From contig JBBHKE010000917.1 in assembly GCA_037447655.1 (NCBI GenBank), positions 81,980 to 145,979 on the forward strand: 64,000 bases of DNA, written 5' to 3'. Below are positions 1 through 12,195 of the stretch, one piece after another. The stretch comes from Zygnema cylindricum. Lineage: Eukaryota; Streptophyta; Zygnematophyceae; Zygnematales; Zygnemataceae. Below the pieces are notes generated by a model. It had not been told where the DNA came from. It was given only the letters and a program-made list of their open reading frames with translations, and searched no databases. Within the stretch, counting starts at the first letter, position 1; every line of letters begins with the position of its first letter. The position numbers and the translations under genes are program-made.

Positions 1-16
1 CCGATACACAACATTA
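1..16. mobile_element. Terminal end of a hAT-like element cut by the window edge
   Basis: The first 16 bases match the inverted terminal sequence of the hAT-like element at 12196-13017 (CCGATACACAACACTA there), with one visible mismatch. The rest of the element would lie upstream of the window. Only the end can be seen, so the assignment rests on this similarity. Confidence 0.45.
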
Positions 17-39
17 CAAAACGCATACAATTCAGATAA

Positions 40-742
40 GGGTAACATTCCATTAGGCGGTTCCAGTAAATTTACGGACAAGTCTACTAACAGCGTTTAC
101 TGGAAGTCCGCTCCATTATGCCGGGCTTGTAACAAACCTTTCTCAATTATGATTGGCGCCACATAGATTAGAGTCCAGATTCTAAAAATCTTAAAAAAAT
201 CTACAAACGAAATATCTGTACGATCGGAGGTATTAATGATTCGTACATAAAGTTTTCGGCCAGATTTTGATTTTGAAAATGGAAATCTAAATTTCGAAAC
301 TGAATTGCAAAAGGACGAGGCAAACTATGAAGGTCGCGGCAAACTTTGAATGTCGGTGGATGTCAGACGCAGCGTGCGAGGATATTTTCAACCTGACCTG
401 TGCGACGTGCACGCCTATGATCGCTTGTTCAAGGTAGATATTATTTTGCTTAATCACGTGTACCAATGGTAATGAATAGCATTCATCTAGTGGGCCCCGA
501 CTCTCCTTGCGAGGAGAGTTGGGGGGCACTGGATGATGTGCGCGATTGCTTCGCGGATCTCAAAAAGTGAAACATCCAACGGTCAAGAATTACGCCTGCA
601 TCATTGGAGCTTCTCGACAGCTTTCCCATAACGATGTTTCGTATGGAAACAAAATTTTTAGGGTACGGCTATGTACCGCACTGTACGAAAACTTACAGCG
701 TCTAGTAACGAACCCCACTTTTCGTCTAATGGAATGTTACCC
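40..742. mobile_element. Harbinger-like MITE with TAA target duplication
   Basis: The 703-bp unit starts GGGTAACATTCCATTAG and ends with the inverted counterpart. A TAA directly flanks it on both sides (37-39 and 743-745). A 3-bp TAA/TTA duplication is typical of PIF/Harbinger transposons. There is no transposase, so it is non-autonomous. A GC-rich imperfect hairpin lies inside at about 490-529, as in the related copies at 11475-13029 and 39536-40262. Short open frames inside are not credible genes. Confidence 0.75.
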
Positions 743-745
743 TAA

Positions 746-3134
746 GACAAAAATCAACACGAATTAAAGGAGAAATTACCTCCCGCCATAAAAAATACCG
801 TAAAATTTAGTAACCGTATTTTAATATGTACAAATTACTGTACCGTACAATTTGGAATTTCGTAGTGCTCTGTATTGAAAAATAATCGGTACGTAAAAAG
901 GAAAAGACTAGACGATATATCGCGTGGTAACGAATAAATAGTTATCTCTGACATGTTTTAAATATGTAGAACATATTATAAAGTGTGTACTGTCGCATAG
1001 TCGCATCACACATTTTTATGTTTACATAGCGTTGTTCAACATGTCGACCTCTCAACCTTTATTCTATAATGTATGATACTAAACAATGGTCTTGTGAGAA
1101 GGTGGCTGCGCACCATGCAGTGTTGAGAGATGAGATATGTTGTTGTTACGTTTATACTCACCCGGACCGTTTTTACAATTGTTGAACGGAATAGATTAGC
1201 GTGTCAAACAATATTTGTGATGCGTACAATATACCTTTGACTGTGTTTTAGCTTGTGTCATATAAATTGTTTGTAAAACTTCTCAAACACTTCAATCTTT
1301 TACCTTAACTAGTCGTCAAATGTTTTTATTTCAATATTGCTCTATAAATAAAACCATTGCATTTTTCAAATGAATTATTAGTTCAATTTCACAAACGAAC
1401 AAACCAAAAGCAAAAATAAAATGTTGTAATTTTATAAAGTGCGTATTTTTAGGTGTACGTCTTTCGAGTTAACCTTCACGAATAAAAATCGTCTTTGTGA
1501 GGATTTTTTATTTTATTTTTCAAGTTATTTTACCGTAAAAAAAAAACGTTTTCCATTAATTCTTTACATTTGTATGCGTTATAATTTTTTTTTATACTCT
1601 CGACGTTGTATTTCTTTCGTGGTGTTTTACAAATCATTTTTTTATGACATCATCAAAATCACGTTTCCTTGTGAAACTGTTGATTTTCGTAATTTTATAA
1701 TTCCCCACCATGGTTTTTTAATTTTGTTTTTGTTGTTTTTTGCCTCTCCACCAGTCACCAAAATTGTGTCCACATGTACTTGAAAAATGAAAGCTTCAAG
1801 ACTTTTCTTGTGTTACCAAACTGTCATTGTTTATTTGAAGAAACGAGTGAAAATAATGAGTGGTGGAAGAAGAAAAGAAAGAAAAAAACGAAATGTTGAC
1901 AATAACTTCGGCCAAAAATATAAAATAACATTATATAACTCGCACGATAAAAAGTGAGACCATAAAAAGCAAGGCGTGGTTTTCCTTTTGTGTAAATTTG
2001 TTGCAATACTGTTCAAAGGGCGACTAATTTCGCATTTCGAAAACTCTTCGTGTAATGCACATCAAATCACGCTTTCATTTCTCATTTATATTGAATATAT
2101 AAATTACGAAAAAAGTTTAGTGGTTTAGGACTTCTACGATGGCTTTTAAAATTGAAATTCCCACCCGCAATTCTTGCGGAGTTGAAATTTGCCTTAACCC
2201 CAATTACGAGAAGGGAAGTAAATGAATATAAAAATGATGGTGCCACAAGATTTGTTTTATGAAAATGAGCAGATTTAATAAGTATTCTTTGTGTTTTAAA
2301 AATCGATTTGTAGTTGATTGGGCTTTAGAGATTTGAACTTATTTTAAAATAATATGAATAAGTGTGGGTGTATTGAATAATTTATCTGCTTATTTTGCAA
2401 ACTGGTTTGCAATGCAGAATTCGTATGTAAAGGTACCATTTTCACAACCCTAGGTTTGGACTTGACCTCAAAATCAACTTAACCATCAAAACAAGCTTAC
2501 ACGACGTTTATGTAATTTCAAGCTTTTTTCGACCAATAACTTCAAAATAGTCCAACTAGGCATCCTATTTTCTTAGTTCATCGGTTAAATGAGTATACTT
2601 ACGCAAACAAACTATGGGTTAAACTTTAAAAAGTTTTTTTGTGTAATGTGGTGTACTTTTTATTGTAGAATAGCAAAAAAATTGGTACATTAGCTTGTCT
2701 CTGAAAAAGTTAGTCAAAAATAAGGTTGAAATGCACATCAAGAGAAGCTTATATGGTTGGAAGAATGAATTGTGTGATTTTGTGAGAGAGTTAAATCAAC
2801 TTTTGTGGCGAGTAATAAGATGCTATTATTTTATTCTGCTGATTTTTTTTGTTGATCTAATGGCATACATCCACCATACCAAAACAGAGTAATCATTACT
2901 AGGTCATTATTTTGCTGTCAATAGTAATTTACCATTCATTTGTCTTTTGATTTATACGATTTTGTACGAACAAAATCGCATGACGCTGAATTTTTCGTAC
3001 TCTGACGTCAATTACGGTGGTTCGACTGCTCTCAGTAACAGCATATACTATACGCGCATTATATGCGTACTATATGCGTACTATATTCGTACTATACGGT
3101 TTAGTATTATCTGCTCTTTACTCCCCATATACGC
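746..3134. other. AT-rich intergenic stretch without a recognisable gene
   Basis: Reading both strands I see only short, low-complexity frames rich in Phe, Leu and Tyr from T-rich sequence. No splice-supported coding region, RNA gene or clear repeat boundary was found in this 2.4-kb stretch. Confidence 0.5.
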
Positions 3135-3136
3135 TA

Positions 3137-3695
3137 CACCGCCAATCGCTATTAGCGTTGTGTACACTAATTCCGTCCCGCTTTTTTTTTTATTATTCTC
3201 CATTAGCGTAGTTCATTCTATTTTTTTCTTTACTCTATTTAGGGTAAATTTTTTAGGACCGTACAAAATGGAAGTACGCCATCAGTTAACTAGTGTGGTG
3301 TACGGACAGTGTCAGACCGTTTAAAATTATACCTTTTTAAGTGAAAATATAATTAATGAGTTTTAGTAGCCGCGGACGCATGAGAATGTGCGCTCTAAAA
3401 AGGGGGTCTAATCGGGTTGTCAAATATCACGCTCGCACATATTCGTCCAGCAACCACGTTTCGACTGTGTGAACGTACGATTTGTGTAGGATTTGTCAGA
3501 TTTTGTACAAAAACCTATATTAGTGTAAACATGTTTGCGACCGACATTTTTTTTTTTCAAAGACCCAAATTAGAATTATTAAACAATTAGAATGTATGTT
3601 TTTTTGTCAAAATTTTCAAATTCTTAATTAGCGTAAACCACGGTAGTTTTTCATGTACGCTAAAAAAACTTCTACGCTAATAGCGATTGGCGGTG
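3137..3695. mobile_element. Mariner-like MITE, long subtype (TA flanks)
   Basis: The 559-bp element has ends CACCGCCAATCGCTATTAGCG and its inverted counterpart, flanked by TA on both sides (3135-3136 and 3696-3697). The copy at 40519-41074 has the same end variant and nearly the same length. Both share an interior stretch around the words GTGTGGTGTACGG and CGCGGACGCATGAGA. No transposase is encoded. TA flanks point to the Tc1/mariner superfamily. Confidence 0.78.
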
Positions 3696-3960
3696 TACAG
3701 TTCAGGACACCGCATGTCGTTATTAGAGTTGATAGCGCTTACTTCTTCGCGACTTTTTTTGGCCAGAAATCACAAAATGGTATGAGCAGGAGTTTTATTT
3801 AATTCTGTGGATATGAATAAGCCACGTGTCCCTATGTCAAGGTAGTGCTTTTAATTCTAATTTCGCATACAGACATATAAATCCTTTAACGCTTATAAGT
3901 TATAACGACGGGCGGCGTAGCGGAGCCGCACATTTATTGTAGGAAACCTACCGACCGGTA

Positions 3961-4177
3961 CACCGTGTATCGCTATTAGTGTTAACGTTTTTTCCGCCAC
4001 TTAAAACATCTTTTCTCCGTACACACTTGTCGTATTTTGGATCTGACGGTTTCGATTGAAAGATAAGATCCTCAGCTTCCGATTGGCGGTCTCAAATTGA
4101 AAATCGGACGAGTATGTACGGAGAAAAGATGTTTTAAGTGGCAAAAAAAACATTAACACTAATAGCGATTCACGGTG
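3961..4177. mobile_element. Mariner-like MITE, short subtype (TA flanks)
   Basis: A 217-bp element starting CACCGTGTATCGCTATTAG and ending with the inverted form, flanked by TA. Its halves are largely inverted copies of each other (AAACATCTTTTCTCCGTAC near the left, its complement near the right), so the transcript would fold into a long hairpin. Interior relatives occur at 16065-16287 and in the outer element at 41380-42099. Confidence 0.78.
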
Positions 4178-4179
4178 TA

Positions 4180-5860
4180 GCTGTTATTGAGACAAACGGA
4201 GTGGCCGGCAGGTAAAATTTTTGCAGTTTGGGAGTGGGAACGTCACGAAGATATGCCAGACTATTTCCTGTACGGCATGCATGTCGCGACAATTTTAGAT
4301 GCCCGAAATTTTAGTCGCTACTGAGTACGTCCGTACGGAGACAGAATATCGACGTTCTGTGAAAATGGTATATTTTTGAATTTCAAAATTGCATGAAATT
4401 ACAACAGGTGGAAGCTTCTGCCTGAATTCAGTATTATTGTTCGTACAGTTTTTCGTAATTATCGTCCGTACAGTCGCCTGGCAACCCGCAACCCACTCGG
4501 CTTTTTCGTCACAGAAGGTCACAGCTTCCCAGCTCTCGTGTGTACACGTGTATCCGTACGATATGGTCTACGTGGATTTAGTCCAGGTTCAGATGTACCT
4601 GATAGTGAGTCACCTCCAGAAATGTTTGTTTTATCTTTCATCATCACATACGGACAAAATTGAGGGTTTGTCGCTGACTGGCATGTAAGACAAAATAGTG
4701 GGAAATAAGATGCGGAAGGAATCTTGCTGCCGGGATACGCGAGCTTTATTTATTAAGCTCCTAAAGACAAAATACCGTACCATTGTCCTTTCTATTATCA
4801 CAGATGGAGAACGTCGCAAATAGTCGCAAAACGATCGCATTTCATCGCATGAAGTCGCATAGGTTCGTTTCCGATTTTTCGCAACCCTATTTTTCTGGTC
4901 GGTCGTTTCAAATTATGCAACTTGTCGTTTAGCGCCCGCACATGCTCGCATTCCTTTTCCCCTCGATCATATTTTGTCGTTTTGCTCCATGCCGAAGCAC
5001 CGATTCGAAAAGATTGTCTCCGCTATTTTGTCGTTTCTGGACTTTTTTTTCCGGACTTCCTTCAGGGAAGTCCGAAACGACTCTAAGGAAAACTGTACGG
5101 ATCAATCTTCCATCCGTACCGGCGGTGCCGCCCGGACAAACCGCCGAACCGAAAGCGTCCACTGAACCACTTTCGAAAAAAACAAAAAGATGTTCTTCAA
5201 AAAAAAATAAAAAAATAAAAATAACGGGCAGGGAGAGACTTATTCCAAGATTCTTTCAACGCATACCGTCCGATCAAATATTTCGTACGACCCTGTACGA
5301 TATTTTCGAAGAAAACTGTTACTCGTAAAGCACGTGCGACGCACGCAAACAAGATTTTCCGCTCCTTCCATTTTGTTTTTTTGTCGCTTACCGTTTTGTT
5401 TTTTTGCGCTGTCTAACCAAAAAATTCCGACCGACCGTACCACGAGAAACGCATTGCCACGTGTCCACCGAACCGCGTAGCTGCCACGCGCCGAAAACTC
5501 TAACCTAGTTGCTACCTGTCACGTCCTACGTCACGTCACACTAAGACGGTAAGTCGGCAAGTACAGTACGGTAAGACCTCTCTAAAAGTTTATTAGTTAC
5601 AGTACAGTACTGTACTGTTTTTCGTACGACTACGTGGCCGGGCGCAGCGACATTTTCGAAAAAAAGCGACCACGGGCGTCGGACCAATCCCAGCCGTCCG
5701 ATCGCCATCGATTCCGTAACGGCTGCTGACGTGGCAGCGTGGCTCGGATTGAAAGGCACCGCCGAATCCCGTCACGCTACGTGACGTCACGTTTTGGGAG
5801 TATCTAAGAGAACCTTTCCTCTTAAAAATTGTGCCCGTCCTATCGAAATCTCTCTCGCCG
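4180..5860. other. Intergenic region upstream of the kinase gene
   Basis: No gene is recognisable. The stretch contains many copies of the words GTAC and CGTACG and a perfect 20-nt palindrome at 5599-5618 built from alternating ACAGTAC/GTACTGT. The open frames on both strands overlap each other and show no domain. Confidence 0.45.
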
Positions 5861-5865
5861 CTCTT

Positions 5866-5868
<3 letters not shown>

Positions 5869-5903
<35 letters not shown>

Positions 5904-5910
5904 CCCCCCC
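5869..5910. repeat. (CT)n microsatellite followed by a C run
   Basis: About 16 CT units are followed by ten C residues. It sits about 240 bp upstream of the proposed kinase start codon and may be part of the promoter, since CT-rich tracts are common in plant-lineage promoters. That role is inference. Confidence 0.85.
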
Positions 5911-6019
5911 GTGTTTTCTCCTCACCTTGTATGGAGTTCCGGGATGCCTCTGTACTCTAATTATCGTACTTTGTAACTGTCGACCGCAAAATCTAGCGCT
6001 ATATTTTCTATAATACGCA

Positions 6020-6062
6020 CATATATTATATATATACATATATATTTATATATATAATTCAT
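6020..6062 (+). promoter_or_regulatory. Candidate TATA-rich core promoter of the kinase gene
   Basis: A run of repeated TATATA motifs lies about 90-130 bp before the proposed ATG at 6151. It is the only TATA-like cluster close to the gene in the right position. No transcription start can be read from sequence alone. Confidence 0.3.
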
Positions 6063-6150
6063 GCATATATAGTATTTCTAGATAAACTTTTTAATTGCAC
6101 GTTTCTTCTGGTATTTGGAAAAGAAAAAAGAAAAGAAAAAAATACGAAAA

Positions 6151-9100
6151 ATGGTTCCTTCTTTAGATCGCGAGAGCGAGTTCGTGCGCACTAAAAGACA
6201 AAGATGTGACGTCACAACGTCATATTTTCCGTACGATTGCCATGGCACCAATAGCAAAGTGGGAAAAGTCGACGAATATTCGATTTCTGGTAAATACAAA
6301 TTTTTTGATTCGATCCGTTTTTTTATATATATATATTTTTTGTGTTAATTATTTTTTTCGGTTTCCTTTTTTTTTTTTCCCTATTTTCTTTAAAATCTCT
6401 TTTAACTATTTCAATTAACCTGCTCTAAAACTAAATATGACAATTTTTAAACGACGACAAAATCCATCCTCTGGTCATCTCGAGATGGCCATTTTTTTGA
6501 TGTTTCGATCCTGATCGAACTGATCATCCGGATCACCTTCATTCGATGCACATCTGTCACGCACTTCTTCACACCTCTCATTCTTCTTCCCTTTCCTTCA
6601 TCCTTCTTTCCGTTTCTTCCTACCTCTCGGCATCCTCACCATCATCCTCACCTCCAGCATTCTCCTCTCTCCCTTCCCCCTCTCGACTCTCCCTCCCTCT
6701 CCCTCCCTCTCCCCCCTGCAGGTGAGATCTCCTCTCTGGAAGATGACGTAGCTCTGGACGTCTCCCCCTTCTCCTCCCCCCCTCCCTCTCCCTCCTCCCC
6801 CTCCACCGCCTCCTCTGCCACGTGGCAGTTCTTGGCGCCCACACGTGGCAGTCTGCGATCCGAGTATCTGCTGACGTCAGAGGTGCTGGGAACCGGACAA
6901 TTCGGGGAGGTTCGCACGTGTAAAAAAAAGTCAACGGGAGAATTTTTCGCCTGCAAAAGTGTGGCCAAGGGGAGACTCCAGGTGAGGGGGGAGAGGGAGG
7001 GAGAGGGACAGGGTGGAAGAGGGAGGGAGAGGGAGGGAGAGGGAGGGCTAGAGGGGGGAGGGGTGGAAACCGAGGGAGAGGGGACGGATTTTGGTGATCT
7101 TTGCACATGAAGTGGACAGGAGGGAGGGGCAGAGGGAGGGGCAGAGGGAGGGAGAGGGAATCTCTGATGTCCATTTTTTTATGTTCTTATTCTCAAAGTC
7201 CATGTATGAAATTTCAAATAAAAAATACTCATACTTTTTTCCAGAATGTTTGGTACTTTGGTATTTGTCTCTTTTTTCATGTCTTTCGATTTTTTATTTT
7301 TTCTTGTGATCAATGTCCAATGTCAAGATTTCGGCGTCGATAGTTTTTTTTTTTTTTTTTTGGATAATGTTTTGATTCGGATTCGTGGATTTGGTTTTAG
7401 TGATGTTTAAATGTTTTTTAATGTCCATTAAATAAAATTCATAAAAATCCTGTTGTGATTTTTTTTTGTAATTAGTGGGAATGTAATTGGATGTTTAATT
7501 TGTGCAATGTTAGGTATTTCATGTCCAATTTTTTGAATTTTATGTGGTGCAGTAGTTCAATTTTAACGTGGAATGGCAAATGGTTAATTTTTTGAAGGTC
7601 GGTTTTCAATGTCCAATGTTGTTTTTTAATGTGAAATGTGTAACAATTTTTTAATGTAAAATTGTTTAAATTTAGTGTTCAATGTACACTATCTAATGTT
7701 TATTGTTTAATGTCTAATGTCTAATTTTTTAATGTCTAATGTCCAAATTTAATCTTTAATGTCCAAATTTAATCTTTAATGTCCAATGTTCACTATCTAA
7801 TGTTTAATGTCTAATCTTTAATGTTCAATTTTTTATGTCTATTGTCCAATTTTTTAATATCTAATGTCCAAATTTCGACGTAATTCAACATGCATTTCTT
7901 CACATCCATGTCTAATGTCCAATGTTTGTCTTTTTTCATTTTTCCATGGTTGATGGCTCATGTCTAAGGAAGAGTGTCCTATATTTGTCCTTTATGAGGT
8001 GTTTGATTTGTTTTATTCGATGCCAATGTTCCATGTGCATATATTCAGTTGGGTCGTTGAACATAAGCCACAGACGACAGTCTATTTATCAAATTTCTGC
8101 GTTCCCATGTGTTCCACAGCCTGGTCCGCAAGTCGAGGGACTCCGTACAGAAGTCGCTCTGACAGGAATTTTGTCGGCGCATCCGAACATTGCAGCGCCT
8201 TTGGAAGTATTCGAAGACGAAGTGTCCGTACACATGATCATGGAACGGTGTAACGGTGGCGATCTGTTCAGTTTAATAGAATCCGTTAAACAGATTCCGG
8301 AGATTGCGGCAGCGCCAGTGTTTAGGTACGCTTTTTGATTACGTTACCTGCCAAATCTTTGGCCGCCATATGAATTTCGTCGTTTTCTTCAGATCTGTAC
8401 ATGTACTTTTGTTTTTTTGCGGAGATTCTCATCGGATTTGTCGGTTGTTGACAACTTGTCCGATTTTAAGTTAATATACTATTTTTTTAAATTCATTTAC
8501 TTTTTTTTTTCTGCTTTTTTTTCTTTCGACATTCTTATATCTGATTCTATTAACAGTCTCTCTCTCTCTCTCTCCAATTTTGTCGTTTCGATTATGCTGA
8601 CGTGTCATTCCCTGCCGGATTTTTTGTCGTTTTCTGCAGAAAAATAGCACGTGCGATAGCGTTCTGCCACGCGCGAGGCGTCGTACATCGCGATATTAAA
8701 CCAGAAAATATTTTACTTCAAGTTGACTCCAACGGAATCGTCGAACCCAAACTTGCCGACTTCGGATTGGCCAGAATTCTCGCGCCGGGCGAAGAAGCCA
8801 CGGGATTCGCCGGTTCGGCGTTCTACGTGGCGCCAGAAGTGGTGCTGGACCAAGGAACAACCAGAGCCACTGATATCTGGAGCTTGGGAGTCGTACTCTA
8901 TGTAATGATTTCGGGCTGTCTCCCTTTTTGGGGCGCAAATATGGCTGAAACGTTTTCGTCTATTTGTACGGCGCCAATCAACACGTCGACGGGACCCTGG
9001 GCGACGATCTCGAGTTCCGCGAAAGATCTCGTACGTCGGATGCTCTGTCGCGATTCTACGAAGCGGCCGCACGTGTCAGAAATTCTCGAACACGATTGGG

Positions 9101-9510
9101 TGGTGCCGGGCGGCGCACTTTCTGGATGTCAGAAAAGTACTTCTGAGAATGTCAGTACGGTATCCGTACCGCATCCACCGATGACGTCACATGGTACATC
9201 TTCTGGTCGCAAAGGGAACAATGTGTCCAATCAGATGGCGACAGGTGTACATATTCCACGTCCGCCGTCCGCGCCGAGAATGTCGGCGTGTTCCCCGAGG
9301 TCATCGTTACGCGGATTGAGACTTGGAAAGAGCGACGAAACTTCTCCGAGTGGCAGCTACGGAGCCGAGGCGGCGAATATGGACAAAGTACAGAGTACGG
9401 CGGTGTCGGCTTGCAGCTCCTCCGGCGAATCAGGTGTCACCTTTTCCGCGAGTCCGGAATCTTCACCTCGGACGAGCGAGTTTTTCGTTGACTTCACGGA
9501 ACTTCACTAA
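6151..9510 (+). CDS. Serine/threonine protein kinase, PEPKR2/CDPK-related type, four exons
   Basis: The proposed exons are 6151-6289, 6722-6981, 8120-8325 and 8640-9510, all with GT/AG introns and compatible phases (1, 0, 2). They give 491 residues. The ATG at 6151 was chosen because its frame joins exon 2 in phase. Exon 2 has the glycine-rich loop LGTGQFGEV and the lysine motif FACKS. Exon 3 has the alpha-C glutamate (RTEVAL). Exon 4 has HRDIKPEN, DFGLA and APE. A GAGCC-like AGSAFYVAPE segment and the hinge MERCNGGDLF resemble plant PEPKR2 and CDPK-related kinases, which phosphorylate Ser/Thr on protein substrates. The tail of about 160 residues is Ser/Pro-rich, with no EF hands, so direct calcium control is unlikely. 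Intron 1 ends in a long CT-rich tract, and intron 2 (about 1.1 kb) contains a minisatellite. The kinase call is certain. The subfamily and exon 1 are inferred. Confidence 0.85.
7400..7925. repeat. Degenerate minisatellite in kinase intron 2
   Basis: Variants of TTTAATGTCCAA and TCTAATG recur dozens of times with irregular spacing through this part of intron 2. Two adjacent units around 7740-7785 are nearly identical. The repeat is on the coding strand and ends about 200 bp before the exon 3 acceptor. Confidence 0.7.
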
Positions 9511-11471
9511 AGACAAAAATTACAACTTTTTTTGTCTGCTTCGAACTTTGTCGAAATCGAAAACTACGTTGGTACCTTTTTTTTTTCCTTCCGTTATCGG
9601 GGAAGGCTTGAAAAGAAAATTTACAAAAACAGTTTTTTTACTACGTTTGACCGGGACCACTCATTTTTTTTTTTTTTTTATCACTTTTTTCCTCATTCTG
9701 ACGAGTGAGAGATCGAGCCAGTTCCATTTTTTTTTCGCCAAGGAGAAACTTTTTACTGCCCGAATATTCGGGCAGATGACGAAAATTCTCTCTTCGACGA
9801 GTTTTGCTTTGTATGCTATTATGGTTTAAAGAAAAAAAAATGCTAAGTCAAATTTTCCGTACGACTTTACATTTAACCTTTCTGTAAAATATAAGCATAT
9901 GTCAAGTTTCAAATAAAGTCAGGTTAGATTAATAATAATATGTCGTTTATGCAAATATATATGTATTTTATACATAGATATGATAAATATAAATATATAT
10001 ATTCACATAAACGTAGTTGTTTTTAGGTCCTCGGCTCGAAGCGACTGTTTTGAATTCGTTTATTCGATTCTTTTTTTTGCCTTTAAATCTGTTTAATTCA
10101 TTATTTATAAATTCAGATTTAGTGGCGTTGTTGGTCAGTTGAGCCCGAGGCAAAATTGTGGGTTAGTTTTTTATCTTTCTTTTTTTAGTTTTTTTACCAT
10201 GTTTCCTTTTTTTGCACGTTCGCATTACCCTTTTTAAAGTTTTTCACTACTTTTTGTGTAAGTTGGTCTTTAGAAAGTATTTTATGGATTTTACAAAAAA
10301 TAGAATTTAGATAGCGTCGGAGAATCGTAGAATTATGATTGTATTATTTACAATTTGATTAAATCAGAACTCTTTGTTTTTTGTAACGGATGTGTGACAG
10401 TTTATTCGTGTGATCCATTAATTTATGTGTGATGAAATAGTATTTGAAATTGTGTTTATTTTAGATTTCTTTAATTTCAATGTTCATGTCAAAATTTGTT
10501 TGGTCTCGTTTTGTCCGCAAAGAATTTGTGATCGATGTGTCCAATGTTTGACGTTGTATTAATACACCATATTTAATGTGGTGGAATTGAAAATTTAGAT
10601 AAGCAAAAGATTTGTGTATATTTCCCCCCCCTAAACCTTGAACATGTTAAATTTGTAACTCTTAAACCTAATAATGTCTACTTCGGAAAGACTAGTAAAC
10701 TAGTCACATGTATAAATAGGAATGTACCATAATATCACATGGAGGATTATGTGGTGGTATTTATTAGAATGTTTGGGAATATGGTAACTTTTTCATAACC
10801 CTAAAAAATCCATAAAAAACCCTTAAAAACCATAGAAAGCCCTAGAAAACCTTAAAAAATCCTAGGAAAACCTAAAAAATCCTAAACAATTCTAAAAAAC
10901 TATAGAGAATCCTAAAAAACCCTAAAAAATAATTTTTAAGCTTACCTATGATGACTCTAAAACCGTTGTAATTGTGTTGGAAAGTGTACACTTAATTGAT
11001 GGCTACTTTTTTTTGCTTAAAATCATAAAATAGTCCAAACAACGCTTTTTAAGAAAGTGGACCAAAATTGGCCACGTGTCCTTGCACTAAATTAGTATAA
11101 TATTTTTAAATTCGAACTAATATTAATAAAATCCTTTGCACTACTGATGATGGGCGGTGTAATTGGATGAAAGATTGGAGAGAAAAAGGAAATGACGAAG
11201 TTACTTTAAATTGACAAAATTTAAGCGTGTCATTTTTTTTTGTTCTTTTTTTGCAATTTATTTAGAAACTGTGTATATACGTACTACAATTTTTTTAGCA
11301 TATACGTGCTACAATTTTTTTTTGCATACGACAAACGACAGTACATTAGGTGAAAGGTACAAAACTATGCGTGTACGTTAGCAGATAGAATTGCTTTTTA
11401 AGTTTTTATCCCCGTAGCACCTGTAAGAAGTACAGTACTATAACTTAATTTCCGCCAATTGTTATAACTAA
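9511..11471. other. Kinase 3' flank and AT-rich intergenic DNA
   Basis: No gene is visible. Just after the kinase stop are T-rich tracts. A TGTAA at about 9886 and an AATAAA at about 9912 could serve as polyadenylation signals. The remainder is AT-rich and contains the telomere-like block listed separately. Confidence 0.4.
10797..10930. repeat. Degenerate telomere-like CCCTAAA-type repeat
   Basis: About a dozen imperfect units of the form CCCTAAAAAAT, ATCCTAAAAA and ACCTTAAAA run in tandem with a period near 10-12 bases. They resemble the plant and green-algal telomere motifs CCCTAAA and CCCTAAAA, but have extra A residues and mutations. It may be an old interstitial telomere patch or a chance A-rich minisatellite. 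Confidence 0.5.
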
Positions 11472-11961
11472 TAAGGGTGAAGTTCCATTAGGACACTGTA
11501 ATTGTACGGCCAACATTACAGAATGCTACAATTTGAACGAAGTTCCATTGCGCAGAGGCTGTAATCCACGTGTTAGCAGAAGTGTGATGCCACGTCGCTA
11601 CAGATTTGATATTGAGAATCGTCAAAGATTTTCACACCGACCAAAAATCTTTATTTGCGTACCATGTACCTGCGTACCAGGTCATCGTTCAACACAACTT
11701 TTGTCCTCTTTGCAGACGCCTTGTCAGATACCACCTCATTTATTTATGGTTTTGTTTTTACACGTGACGAATGAGCGCTGCCAGAAATAATGTGACGACT
11801 GGGAGCTAACAAAAATAGCGTGACAAAAGTGCGTTACGAAATTTCGTTTGTATTTTCTGTTGGAATTCTGAATGCGTATATCGTGTGCGAAATTTTTTGA
11901 TTTCCGTTAGTTGCCATCTTGACACGTATGCTCATTATCCAACGTGTCGTGGCTCAAATTA

Positions 11962-12009
11962 TTCTGTAATTGGTGATGTACCTCGCGAGGTACATCACCA
12001 ATTACAGAA
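11962..12009. repeat. Perfect 48-nt palindrome at the centre of the Harbinger-like MITE
   Basis: Two 24-nt arms meet at the centre CCTCG/CGAGG with no loop and no mismatch. The arms contain GGTGATGTACCTCG. The same core (GATGTACCTCGCGAGG) is at 39739-39760, and a different-sequence hairpin sits at the matching place in the related elements at 50004-50038 and 52464-52498. Confidence 0.92.
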
Positions 12010-12195
12010 ACTTTCGAAAGCGAATGCTTCGTGAAAAAATATCAACGGTCATTGTCAACTCCCAGACTTTTGGAGAATATTGGCAAGATTCTCTGGAATG
12101 CTGTTTTCCGGATAAAAACAAAATAAAAAGTACGGCGTAGTACGGAGAGGTCCGAATTTCTGTAAACAACCTCACTTTTCGTCTAATGGAACTCC

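Noticed and set aside
6620-7174. Long minus-strand frames across kinase exon 2
   Set aside because: They are Pro/Arg/Gly-rich readings of CT-rich intron and exon sequence opposite the kinase. The kinase motifs and splice phases explain this region.
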